Notes under the pieces: model-generated
The model's input: the letters and a program-made list of their open reading frames with translations, nothing else
Databases searched by the model: none
Told to the model about the DNA's origin: nothing
Made by a program: the position numbers and the translations under genes
Source of the DNA: Tanypteryx hageni
Lineage: Eukaryota > Arthropoda > Insecta > Odonata > Petaluridae
DNA length: 64,000 nucleotides
Assembly (NCBI GenBank): GCA_028673005.1
Contig: CM054117.1
Span: 34,010,561-34,074,560 of the forward strand
Reading direction: 5' to 3'
In this document: positions 1-64,000 of the stretch, in pieces
Layout: each line of letters begins with the position of its first letter
How positions within the stretch are numbered: the first letter of the stretch is position 1

Positions 1-3000
1 TTTTCCATTGTATCAAATAAAGCTCCATATTATGGTAAACAACATCTTGAAATCTAATTATACGTATTTAAACTGTACACTATGTGATCCATCCAACACA
101 TCGTCTCCGAATAAAATAATTTGGTTCCGCAGGGAAAAATTTATGGTGAATTGCCATTTTTCAGCAGGCCCGGAAATTAATCCAATCTCGTCAACATAAT
201 TTCAAAAGAAAAAAGTATTTCTTGTCACTCGATAGGTTTACATATGCGCCGTTTCTCCATATCGCAAAGAAAGGGTCGCCCTTGAAGGTTTGTTCTTGGA
301 AGGATGTGAGCGGGGAACAAATCCGGAAAGGGATAAAACAATTTTCGCGTTGTCATAGAGAGATTAAAAAAAGAGGGAAAGAAAGAGAAAGGATTGCGTG
401 CGTCGAAAGCGATGTGATGGGAGGAACGTTCGAAGAGATCAAGAGAGAGAGAAAAGATGTGGAGGGGAGAAATAAGGATTCGACATGGGCGAAAGAAGAG
501 GCGCTTTGCCAAGACAAATGAAAAGTTTTCGAGCGTGGGAGCAAGGGATGGATAAGCAAAAGGGTTTAAGGAAGGGTTCAGGTTGAAGAAGAGACGAGGA
601 AGCCGAGAGGAGCTGACAGAGGTACAGAGTGAGAAAAAAGGAGGCGAGGTGAAGGATGTTAACGAGCGGAGGGAGGCTGGGAGAAGAAGCGAAACTCCAG
701 GAGGAGAGGAAGGAAGGGAGCAAGAAAGGAAAAGGAAGAGATAGAATGAGAGACGAAAGGAGGAAGGAGGATGTGTAAACTCGGGACTTTGGATGGCACG
801 GCTTTAAATTAAGGAGATCCCCGCCCTTCTCATCCTCCTTAACTTCGCTACGCCAAAAATCTCCTTACACGTACTCCTCCACGATTCGTTTGTCCCTCTT
901 TCTTCCTCTCTTCCTCACCCATCCAAATGAATTCCTCCCTATCCCATTTGCCCCACACTTAAAAGTCTATCCATATATGCATCTTAAGAGAGGGAGGCAC
1001 TAGCGAAATCCCGCCCACCAATCTTCAGCGGAACCCTTCATTTTATCTCCTGGTCCTTACCGTAATTCCTATCTCTCTCTATCTCTATCCAGTCTAGAGT
1101 GCCCTCGACCTATCCCATCTTAATCCTTCCTCTATCTCGCACATATTTTTCTGTATCCTACTAATCCTTCTCTATCTCTACTTTAATCTTCTCGCCCATT
1201 CTCTGAATTTTTTGTCCTCGGTTTTTCTCTTCTCCTTATCCTTCTTTATTTTTCTCTATCCTTCTCGGTCCAACTTTGGTCTGTCTGCCACAACCTGTCC
1301 AGCCTCATTACCATCTTACGCCGTCCCGTTCTAATCCTCCCCTCCTCAATCCCGGCAAACCTTCGTATTACCCTCCTTGCAGTTTCTTCGCATCTATCGT
1401 CTCATTCACTTTCCGAGTGAGAGCAATCCCGCGACCTAATCTCGCAAATTGTACAGCTTAAAACAAATGCTAATGAAATATTAATTTATATAGGGATAAT
1501 TAGCAGAACCCTCAAGATTTTTTAATTTTCCTGGATGACAGCGCCTTTTTCGCGCAGTTATGTATCTGGCCATAAAAGTTATAAATATACATAAAACTAT
1601 AAATTATGGAACCAATAAAAAGTTAATTCTTCCGTCCTAGAGTTACTTCTAATCAGTACATTGAAACTATTTAAACCAAAATTCTCTCTCGCTCCCAAAT
1701 AAGCTACTCTAGACCTGCTGAGAGACTGCGCATGCGTCGTCTCTCTCTGTCAATTATTCGGCAGATCATAACATTGACATGCTTCTCGGTCTGTCGATTC
1801 CGCTGAGTTTTTGCTCTTGATTTTCTTGTTTTACTCACTATGAAAATATCATTTGTGTTCTTTTACTAACTAAACTCTTTACCTTCGAGTATTTTATCTA
1901 CGTTTGCAAAAAATCATTTTTTCAAACGTTAGTTTTATGCGCACGCCACGGCCTTCCGAGAAGATGTTTGCAATCTGCCGTCTGAGAAACTCTACTCTTA
2001 TCCCTCACCGCATTTTGCAATCCCTGTAGATTCTTACCCGCCCTCATTTTGCTCCTCTCTGCCTATATATCTCTCCCTCCCCCCTCCCACATTCCGCTCA
2101 TCCTCCCCATTTCACCCTCTGGATTCCGTTCCACCTTTTTCTTCTTTGCGTCCCGTCTCCATACGAACTGAAGAGACTGCACCGTGAATAAGGCTCATCT
2201 CGTCCCCTCTAAACTCCTCCACTTACCTCCCTCTTACCTTACACACTTGCTATCAGGAAAGCAGTTGTAAAATTCGAGGTAGTAAAAATCTCCTGCAGCT
2301 AAGAGAAGGCAGTACATATTTATTTTTTTAAAGGGAGTACTTTTTTCACCCCGCGAGGAATTTTTTCTGGGGAGAGGAAGAGGAGCAGAGACGCTTGGGA
2401 TGCAAAGGGTTTTTTTACGGCCATTTCCTGGTACTTGGACGCCAGGATGGTTTATGGTTAATTTTGTGCGATGGTATCACTGGCGTGCGTGCGTGTGTGT
2501 GTGTGTGCAAGAGTGTGTTTATAGGGAGTTAACGCCCACTAAAATCCTCTTTTTATTTTGATGGCTCATAACGTCCAATCGTTTATAGCAGTTGGGATTT
2601 TTTTCCTATCTCTTTTTGATTTCGGGAAGTATTTAGGGTTGCGTCAGCGGCGGAATGAGAAAGTAAGCGTTCTTTTAATGAAGTGCAGGTTTCCGCATGA
2701 ATGCACGGTGTACATTACGGCGGAGTAATTGGCGGTTTATTTATTTAAACGGTAGAATGGCGGGTAATGTCCGCTTTAATGCCGCGTTACTCATCGTGAT
2801 GTGTAAGTTACGTGTGTATGTGTGTGTGTGAAAGAGGGCGGAATCACGTGACAATTCCAGTTTCCTTAATTTATCATTTCTATTGAGTTACCGTAAAATA
2901 TTCGCATTAAAATTAGAAACTTGAGGATTATATATTACAATTAATACATTCGAACACAGATCCAGATCCCAATTCTAATTTAAATTACAATGGATTTTTG

Positions 3001-3554
3001 GTATTAAAAATTGAAAACTAACAAGAAGTCCAAACCAGGACTAATGTAGGCTGGTTTCCCAAATTTGTCGTCCAGAATTGATTACTTACATTGACAGGAA
3101 ATGTTTCAGTATGTGTTCGTCATTCCAAGGAATTCTTATACCATAAAAACCACCTGTAGTTCATAGTTTATCAATGATAGAGAAAAATTGGAAAACAAAT
3201 TAATAGAGCATTATCAGGTTTAAAAAACTAAAAGCTAAGTCAAAATCTCTTTCGTACATTATATTTTGCACATATTTTTTTAAATAAGCGAATTTAATAA
3301 ATGTTACTGTTTATACGCTAATATGTCTGGATCAACTGTCCATTGCTGAAGAATAGTCGAGTGGAAAAGAAAATAACTCATTTGTTCACTCATCTATGCT
3401 CAAGCCGAGTTAGGTAAAATTCGTCTCCGTGGCAACAATCCGATAAAATACAATTCAAAACGCAAAAACACTGTTTTAGCATAAATTCCAGAATATACGA
3501 TCAATTATCAAAATTCGGCGATAAGAATTAGAATCTACATTATTTTCCCCTTTA

Positions 3555-3830
3555 GAACAGTACAAACCTCGCTCCGATAACACAATTTTAAGATATTTTT
3601 AAGTTTTAAAGAAAACTTCCCTGCACGATGGATTTGAGAATTCCTATGTAATAAAATAGGAAAAAAACTTTCCTGGAATCGAATCCGGGACTTCAATCTA
3701 CCCCCGGAAGTGGGCCCTGGCAGCACGAGCCTCATACCAAGTTTCATGAAAATCGGTCCATTGGTGCAAAAGTTGTTAGCAGGGGACACACACACACAGA
3801 CAGGACCTTTTCATAAGGCTATGTTTCCTT
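3555..3830 (-). repeat. Dispersed repeat copy B
   Basis: The reverse strand shows the same ordered blocks as 27870-28080: a CTGTCTGTGTGTGTG start, GATTTTCATGAAACTTGGTA, GATTCGATTCCAGGAAAG, TTACATAGGAATTCTCAAAT and CCATCG. GTTTCATGAAAATCGGTCC followed by CA-rich and ACAGACAGG sequence is the style of LINE 3' ends in arthropods. The family is not identified. Confidence 0.6.
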
Positions 3831-5000
3831 TGGAAGCCAGCTTTAAAATAGTTTGATTGAAATAAATTAATTTGATGAAATTGTACAATTCCTCACGAAT
3901 ATCTATATTTAGTCATATCAGAAAAGGAAATTCATTTACGATATCACCATTTCAGCGGAATTTTTTAAATTTAAATCATAATACTTGATAATGAAGGGGA
4001 AACGGGAAAACGTTCCCCCATTACCGTCGACACTGATTCCTGATTTGTCAGAGTTAAACAAAGCCCATTTTGTCATTCATCGCTGGAAATTTTTTTTTTC
4101 AATTTCACCACACGATGCATATCACGTCGGCAAAAGAACTCGAAATTTTCTTATGATAATCGTGTACGTGAATGGCAGGGAAGATGCCATCGTCTTTGAA
4201 AAGTTTTTTCTTAATGCGTCTGCGCCTCGGGATTTTTCTTCTCTCGTCCTTTACCCATCATCAAGCCTTCGAGAAAAAACGAGCATCCTTCGAAAAATAA
4301 AACAATAGAGGAAAGATGCAGACTTCATGCGTACATATATGAGAAGCAGAGGCGTTCTTTACGATTTATGTTACCAAGCCAAAAGAAATATTAATATTAA
4401 TGACTTAGTAAAATGTCTATGAGCTGAAATGCCAGCAGTGATGCCAAGGAAATATCGAATTTTTTATTCACTGACTAATTTTCTAACAATTGTAATTGGT
4501 AAAACAATCGACAATTATTTAAAACTTACTTCACTCGAACAGTAGCAATATAATCTTTATGTTCACGTTCATTTCTTCGTCGTAATCACCCATTTCTTTT
4601 CACTTACAAACGCCGTGTGTACGTAAAGAAAATAGACGTATATATACGTTCATTCCTTCGTCGTAGATAAAACATTTCCCTTCATTTGCCAATTGTTGCG
4701 TGCGCACGAAAGAAAATTAAATTAATTAGTTATTTACACAAATACTGTTTACATCAGTTATCTCGATGATTGTTTTCGTTGAAAACAATTAAAAATCACG
4801 GGGAAAATGTTCAAATGAATAACGACATTTTCGTTCGGTTTTCTTGAAATCAGCTACTAATATACCAAACAGAACATATGCTATTTGACTTGTTCTACAA
4901 ATTTTGTTTGAAAACTGTTATTTTACGAGATATAAGGAAAAGATCATTTTTGTCACCAGTAAAGCGGCACTCTCGATTAAGCTACTTGAACCATTTATAT

Positions 5001-5295
5001 CAGCAGTGACCAAAATGTGGCCCTCGGGCCGCATGGGGTACCCGAGAGCGGCCCGCGAAGCTACAACCAAAAAGAGAGTTAACTACGACTAGAAAACTCT
5101 TGAGATTGAAATGTTAACACTGAAGACCTAATTTAAACTCGGTTTTCACTGATTCGATACCTCAGAATCTCTAGTTTACGTCCGATTTGAAGTCTAATCC
5201 GGCCCGCCGAAGCATTGACAGCTTGCAATGCGGTCCGCCGAAGTACTCGAAACTGCCAATGCGGTCCGCCACGTTGAAAAGGTTGCCCACCACTG
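5001..5295. mobile_element. hAT MITE with perfect 8-bp target duplication
   Basis: 295 bp beginning CAGCAGTGACCAAAATGTGG and ending GGTTGCCCACCACTG, imperfect hAT termini with CGGTCCGCC repeats inside. Exact ATTTATAT octamers flank it (4993-5000 and 5296-5303). Non-coding. Confidence 0.9.
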
Positions 5296-8200
5296 ATTTA
5301 TATCATTCTCTTAGTTTCTTAGCCCCTATTGCCCTAAATACTGAATTTCATCAACATCCGCCCATTAGTTTCGCAGATGAAACATGCGGACGGACGGACG
5401 GACGAACCGACAGACGGATGGACACGACCCGACCATAAGGCGCTTTATTTTACTTTTTGCAAAGAACGCCTAAAAAGAAAGTAAACGCCCAACAGTTTAG
5501 CCAGAGTGAGGGGGAGAAAAAGGAAGTCGGCGAAACTACGTCCAGGAAACTCTCTCTCTCGACCTTGGTTCGTAGAGAGAGAAAGAAAAGAGGGAGTGAG
5601 GAAGCGAGAGATCGAGAGGTACACATTTGGCGAAAAAGCACAGCTTAAGAGGTCACGTATCGTGTAGATTATATGTGTGTGTGTATGCGAGCTCTCCGTA
5701 CACATAATTCATTCCGTTGCTCTCCCCTCGTGGCAGTAGCTGGGGGAATACTGCCGTTTAAACACGGACGCCATTCAGTTTCAATTCTCAACGAGCTGCT
5801 CCTGGAAGCTCTCGCAACTGGGAATATATCTCTCTCGTCACATCTCTCACGCTCTCCTTTGACATTTTTCCCCATCCATCTCCTCGTGTTTCTATCATTT
5901 CTCTCTCTCTCTTATTCCCTCTTTCTTTCATTCCTTCTCACATATCAATTACTACCCCTTCTAAATTCCTCTCTGCCTCTTTCTCTCCCACCCCTCTGCT
6001 AATAATTTCCTTATTTTTTTGCTCCTGCTATTTCTCTCTCTTCCTATTCGTTCCCCTCTTTTTTCCATTTCTAAATTTCCATGCGAGAGAAGCACTGACT
6101 AGCTGAACTTTGACGGCTTTTTTCCCGTTCCCTTTTTGCGGCAATCGATAAGGGAGTTTGATGAAAACACTTCCGAGGATTCCGATGCGAGTTCCTCAAA
6201 ATTTCTCTATCTGTGGGACTTGAGTTCCTCCGCAGTTTCCCATCTGTCGGGACGAGGAATGCATCGCCGAAGATAACACAAATTTAATTCGCGGCCAAGA
6301 AACGTTTGGTTGGGGGTTCAATATGTCATTGCAGATTCTTCCACAGGCAAAATGCTTTATCTCCCGTTTGAAAAGTTTGGTTAATCCTCCAATGGCTGGT
6401 ATAAGACGTGGCTTAAAAAAATTATGGGATCATTTTTATACTGAATGTTTTTCGGTATAAAAGATACCATCGAATTTACGATTCCATCGATAAGTATAAG
6501 AGGATTTTTTCCTCTTTAACCTTGAAGTAATTATTGCGATGATTATGTTTTTGTCATTAATATGGGATTTTGTTTTGTTTATTTATGAATCAAAACATTT
6601 CAGATTTTTATCATCATCATCATTTTAAAAGATAAGTATCGTTTCAATATCAATGAAAAATCTATACATCACCAAAGAGCTTGTTTCTAAATATCTGAAT
6701 TGACTGTTGAAATGTCGCTTTTAAAATTACCATTGATGTTTTTGTGTTGTTTACAATTCACAAATTTTTGTGTGATTTGATGGTAACGGATCGATCCCGT
6801 ATTTGTTAGCCAAGACAAGATGTACCCTTTTTTCTTTATTGGTAGCTCTCTTCAATAATAAAATATTAATTAAAGATAAATATGTCCATTTGAATAACTC
6901 AAAAGAAGAAGTAGTCCTTAGTAACAGTTATAGCTCTGTTGAAAGTTTATGGTTCATGCGCAGAAACGCATTTTTGTCAGGAAGAATCCATTCTCGAAAC
7001 GCGGGCTGTGCGGGGGAGAGGGTAAAAGTTTGTCATTCTCTACTGAGACTCCACGTGCCTTCGTTGCCAACCTTACGGTGTGCTTTTACTGCCATTGTTT
7101 TGTTAACGTAGTTTTTTATTGCTGTTTGATTTTCTAGTGTTTGTAATTTCTTTTCTTGTTAGCTATTGTTTTCTTTGTTAATACTTATCGTTGATATTGT
7201 TATTTTTTATCGTAGTTTTGAATGCTGTTTTAGTCCCGTGTAATTAGTTTACACTATTGCTTAATTTGTTTCGTTTTGATATTGCGTTTTCGTACTCGCT
7301 ATTTTGTTTTCCGTTTTTATTTAATGTATTATTAACATGGATACGGGTCCTACCACTTCTATGTTAGGCAATGTGATAATTCATTTGTAACTGTTATTAA
7401 TATTGTGTGATCAAATATTCTTCATTTATTCTTCAAAATTTGATCAAAATCCTAGCATTGAAACAAAATATTTAGCCTCCAAGCGTTAGGGTTTAGTTGG
7501 CTAAACAGTCGAGCTGAATCCGTAGATGATTCATTTCCCCTTCACTTTCCCTCCCCTTTAACGTCTCCCCCTACAACACGTGGCAGTTCGCTCATTCAGG
7601 GACCGTAAGCTTTCAATACACCTATATAAAACATTTTCAATTAAATTTGGATCGAAAAAAATCTTACCTCACGCCAATATCATTGCATAAAACAATTTTA
7701 TGGACTGAATAATAGATGCTTATTTAATTGGTACGAAAATCTGTATCTCTATGGTTGTCGCATTGTTATTTCAAAGTTGTCTATTTTAGCTGCTAGGCAT
7801 AGAAAAAATCATCTTAATTTCTCTTTATCTTGTAAATAAGCGATTATCACGAATTGTGATATCATGAGATAATATGAATCATGGGAATATTTAGACATTT
7901 TCAATGATTTTCGCATTAACATCTCTGATTGATTATGAAATTTGCCGCGTAGAAACAAAAATTAGACTCATTGACCGCTTTCCATAACACCCCCATAAAA
8001 ATTTTTTGACACGAATAAATTTTAATCGAGGGTAAGAGTGAGAGAGAGATATCAAATTCACGGATTTCAATTCCCTTTTGCATATCGCAAATCTAGGTAA
8101 GGATAAAAATATTCATTTTTTCGGCGCAAATAACGTGACCCCTAATTATTTTCGCCGTCGTTTCCTAAGTCGTTATTATTTTCTTTTTTTTTGCCAATGG

Positions 8201-9625
8201 AGGCACCGCGCGCGCGCGCTCTCTCCTTCGTTTTCCTCAGTCCGTTTTATTTTCTTTGCCCGCAGGCTTTTGCGTCACAGTGTATAGAGCCTCTTAAAAC
8301 TCGTGTGCCACGCTCCTGCACCACAGGCGAAGATCGATTTTCTCTTTCTCTCTCTCTCTCCTTCTCTTGGGAGAAACAGAAAGGGTTAAGGGCAAAAAGG
8401 AGATAGAGATAGAGAGAGAGAGAGAGAGAGTTGGAGGAAAAAAAGAAAGTCGACTATTATTCCGAATGATTTCATTCGCTTCCCCTTTCGCTCCAAAGCA
8501 TCGCTCAGTTTGTTATTTTTTTCTCCCTAAGAGCGTGGGGAAGTTTAGTTTTAATTTTTTAATCGATTGCGCCTAGAAAAAGTTCAGCTAAATTTGAAAT
8601 AGTGTGTGAGTGCGAGAGACAGAGAGAGAACGTCACCTGAGTCGCGATGAGGATAACACATTACATTAATTTGACGATACTTTTATGGTCAAATTATTCG
8701 GATTCGAGGCACGGTCTTATTTATATTAATTCGAATGTGACGAAACATTTTTTCCTCTCGCGTTTCGGTTGGTTCGAGCGGTCGATACACTCTCCACACT
8801 TAAAGAGTCATAATTCAGGTGGAGAGAGAGAGAGAGTCGTACTTGTTGTGGCGTTCAGGTGGCTTTACAGAAATGTTTTGCACACCCCTTTATAATAAGC
8901 TTTCGCTTTGATTGTTAATTTACCAAGCTACGCCAGGCAAAAAATTATCCTGGAATGGTTCTTTTTTTGCAATTTCTGCAAATTCCAACCCAGGAACAGG
9001 TGAGAGGACAAAATAATTTTTCCTTATATCTATTAGGGATTCGCGATTGGTTATATATACTATTGTAACTTAAAAGTTTCAATTATTGCTTAAAATCGAT
9101 ATTTTCATTAAAATTCTTACTATAAATAATTTCAGGAAAATTTTCCTTAGATATGATGAGACCGATGGTTTATGATAATAGTAACGGTATAAATTTCATA
9201 AAGTAGTAAGCACATGCGTGAAAGAGCATCCAGAATATTATGAGCAATTATAAGATTATTCTCATGGATTTGGTGTAGATGGAAGAGGAGACTGTTTATT
9301 CTCAATCTCGCCCTAATAAAGACGTATACCTATCTATTTATCTATCTATCTAGGACTTGCTAAATAGTGTTGACGATTGAAGTGAGTGATTAGAATGATT
9401 ATCTACACAGATATTAAATGTAATTTATAATAGCTATGTTCTAATATTTTTCCAAAACAATCATTCATATTCACATTTTTAATTTTTAATTTAAGGCTAT
9501 ACCAAAAAAGATCATTGGTGGCCGAGATGTGATTCTAGTTATTAACTTGGTGGTCGATAAGAGAACTTTGGGGAAAACCTGACAAGAGCTATTTCTATTT
9601 TTTCCACAGCAGGAGCAGCAAAGAC

Positions 9626-62622
<52,997 letters not shown>

Positions 62623-64000
62623 GTGAGTTTGGCATTACAGATCAAAATATGTTTTATGACATTTTATAAACTGAATTACTGCAATCTATAATGCATGCAG
62701 TTGACATGATGTCAATTAAAACAAAAAGACTATACAGGTCACGCTTGTTCAACGAACGTTAGTTGAACGAATTTTCGATTTAACAAATGAATTGAATTTT
62801 AGAGCTTTATTTTTTCCCAAAAATTCTGTTCACTTTAACGAATTAAATAACATGTATCCAACTCAGTTCAAAGAAACACTGATGTTTACGAAAGCTCTTG
62901 GAGTCACAAAGACCATATTGTTTACTCATGGATTCTTCATGTGTCCACTTTACCACAAATTTTTCCTATCGCCTACATTTCTTGAGAGGCTTAATATGAC
63001 ATCACCAAACATGCTGTTTGTTACTCAAAATATATTTACAAATATCCACTTAGACTTGAAGGATCTCTGTATCGATAAGGAGGAAGTGCACTACACAGTC
63101 TTTCCTACAGCCATTCTATTCTTCAATATGTGACTTGGATTGACTATGTTCAGTCGCATTCATTTTCTCACAGATCATACATAATTGTTACATCACGAGA
63201 ATTTGTGCCGTGGCCACATTTATCGTACTTGCTCGTACTTTTCTCATAGCTCTTAAACTTTTTGTTAATTATTTTCCTGGAGATGTTTAAATCACGAGGA
63301 ATTTTTAGTTCTTTATTGACAGTGTTGGGAGGTTCAGTTTTTCATTTGAAAGTTGAATTTTCTCGTATTATACAATAAGTGGAACTGTACATACTTCTAT
63401 GCTCGATTTTTGTTGCTTCGGTTTTCTAGTTGATCCACTATTGTACTTGCTTTGACAGACATTTTAATAGCTAAGAATTATAAATTCAAGAATAAAAAAT
63501 CTTAGTTCTGGAACACATCTATAGTTTTAATGGGGAAGTCAACGGAAAAATCATGATCATTAAAAGAATTTTTGTTTAACGAATGCTTTTCAGGAATGCA
63601 TGTCGTTCATTGAATGAGAGTTGCTTGTTGTTATTGTTTCAACTGGTCATGCGGCTGGGACCCAAAGTATTCCACTAGCATTCGGATTGTTTCGCTTTGG
63701 CTATGATGCAATGTTGCCAAGTTTCCAATTTTGCTCGGTTCAACAGTAGTTGCGGACGAGTGAAGTTCTATGTTCCGATAGATCCAAATGAAGCAGGTTC
63801 ATGCTTTCTGCCAAAATATGATCAGAAAGTGTGAGCAATCCTGTCAACAGCGCTCATCAAGAAATTTTGAATGGGGAGGGAAATTTACTAACTCTAATTG
63901 GCTGGAATTTTCTTTCCCTCACCCTAACTGCAGACATGCCTCATCTGCACGATATGTTGGAATTGATTATAACAAATTTTAATATTCTGCTTCCCCTTCA
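62623..64000 (+). other. Intron 17, truncated by window end
   Basis: AT-rich. About 62740-63640 may be an old pogo-like element: TTCAACGAACG on the left faces an inverted TTCATTGAATGA-type end on the right. Internal open frames (for example 62792-63133) give no recognisable domain. No collagen exon is visible. Confidence 0.5.

Larger units (their letters stand above)
1..9609. other. Upstream or 5'-UTR-intron region without a recognised gene
   Basis: Purine-rich (350-760) and pyrimidine-rich (830-1400, 2040-2240, 5890-6060) stretches, GT runs near 2490 and 2815, and GA runs near 8410 and 8820. Also a dispersed repeat (3555-3830) and a hAT MITE (5001-5295). Open frames here are short and low-complexity and I do not regard them as genes. 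The collagen promoter may lie here, but I cannot place it. Confidence 0.6.

Noticed and set aside
222..723. Several overlapping open frames on both strands near the left end
   Set aside because: Purine-rich low-complexity DNA gives long stop-free frames on both strands. No domain, no splice context and no codon bias.
62792..63133. 113-codon + strand frame in the last intron
   Set aside because: Lies inside a probable old pogo-like element and shows no recognisable domain. Not collagen-like and not flanked by matching splice phases.

Overview
The window is animal nuclear DNA, most likely from an arthropod and probably an insect. The grounds are AT-rich sequence, long introns with GT..AG junctions, and a mix of TA/GT/GA microsatellites, RTE-like LINEs, hAT and Tc1/mariner/pogo relics. 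There is no bacterial, plasmid or viral gene organisation and no CRISPR array.

One large host gene fills the window on the + strand. It is a FACIT-like collagen, a short collagen with an N-terminal thrombospondin-N-terminal-like (TSPN/LamG) domain, related in layout to collagen IX/XVI/XIX. I could join 17 coding exons from the ATG at 9626 to 62622 with every splice phase matching. They give 833 in-frame codons: signal peptide and acidic linker (exons 1-2), TSPN domain (exons 3-6), a Cys-X3-Cys knot-like junction (exon 7), then Gly-X-Y repeats with several interruptions (exons 7-17). The 3' end of the gene lies beyond the window. A possible alternative terminal exon at 30571-30696, followed by AATAAA, would yield a secreted truncated TSPN protein without collagen.

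Region by region: 1-9609 is upstream or 5'-UTR-intron sequence with pyrimidine/purine-rich stretches, a dispersed repeat and a hAT MITE with a perfect 8-bp target duplication (5001-5295). 9.6-40 kb holds the signal-peptide, TSPN and junction exons separated by long introns. These introns contain an intact antisense RTE-type LINE (998-aa ORF), a tRNA-derived SINE-like head, long TA arrays and two foldback elements. 40-48 kb is one intron with a tRNA-like sequence inside a perfect inverted repeat, two hAT-like elements and a decayed RTE copy. 48.4-62.6 kb holds the collagen exons, with further hAT, pogo/Tigger-like and TA-flanked TIR elements between them. 62.6-64 kb is intron.

Apart from the collagen, all recognisable coding sequence is transposon-derived. 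I found no second host gene.
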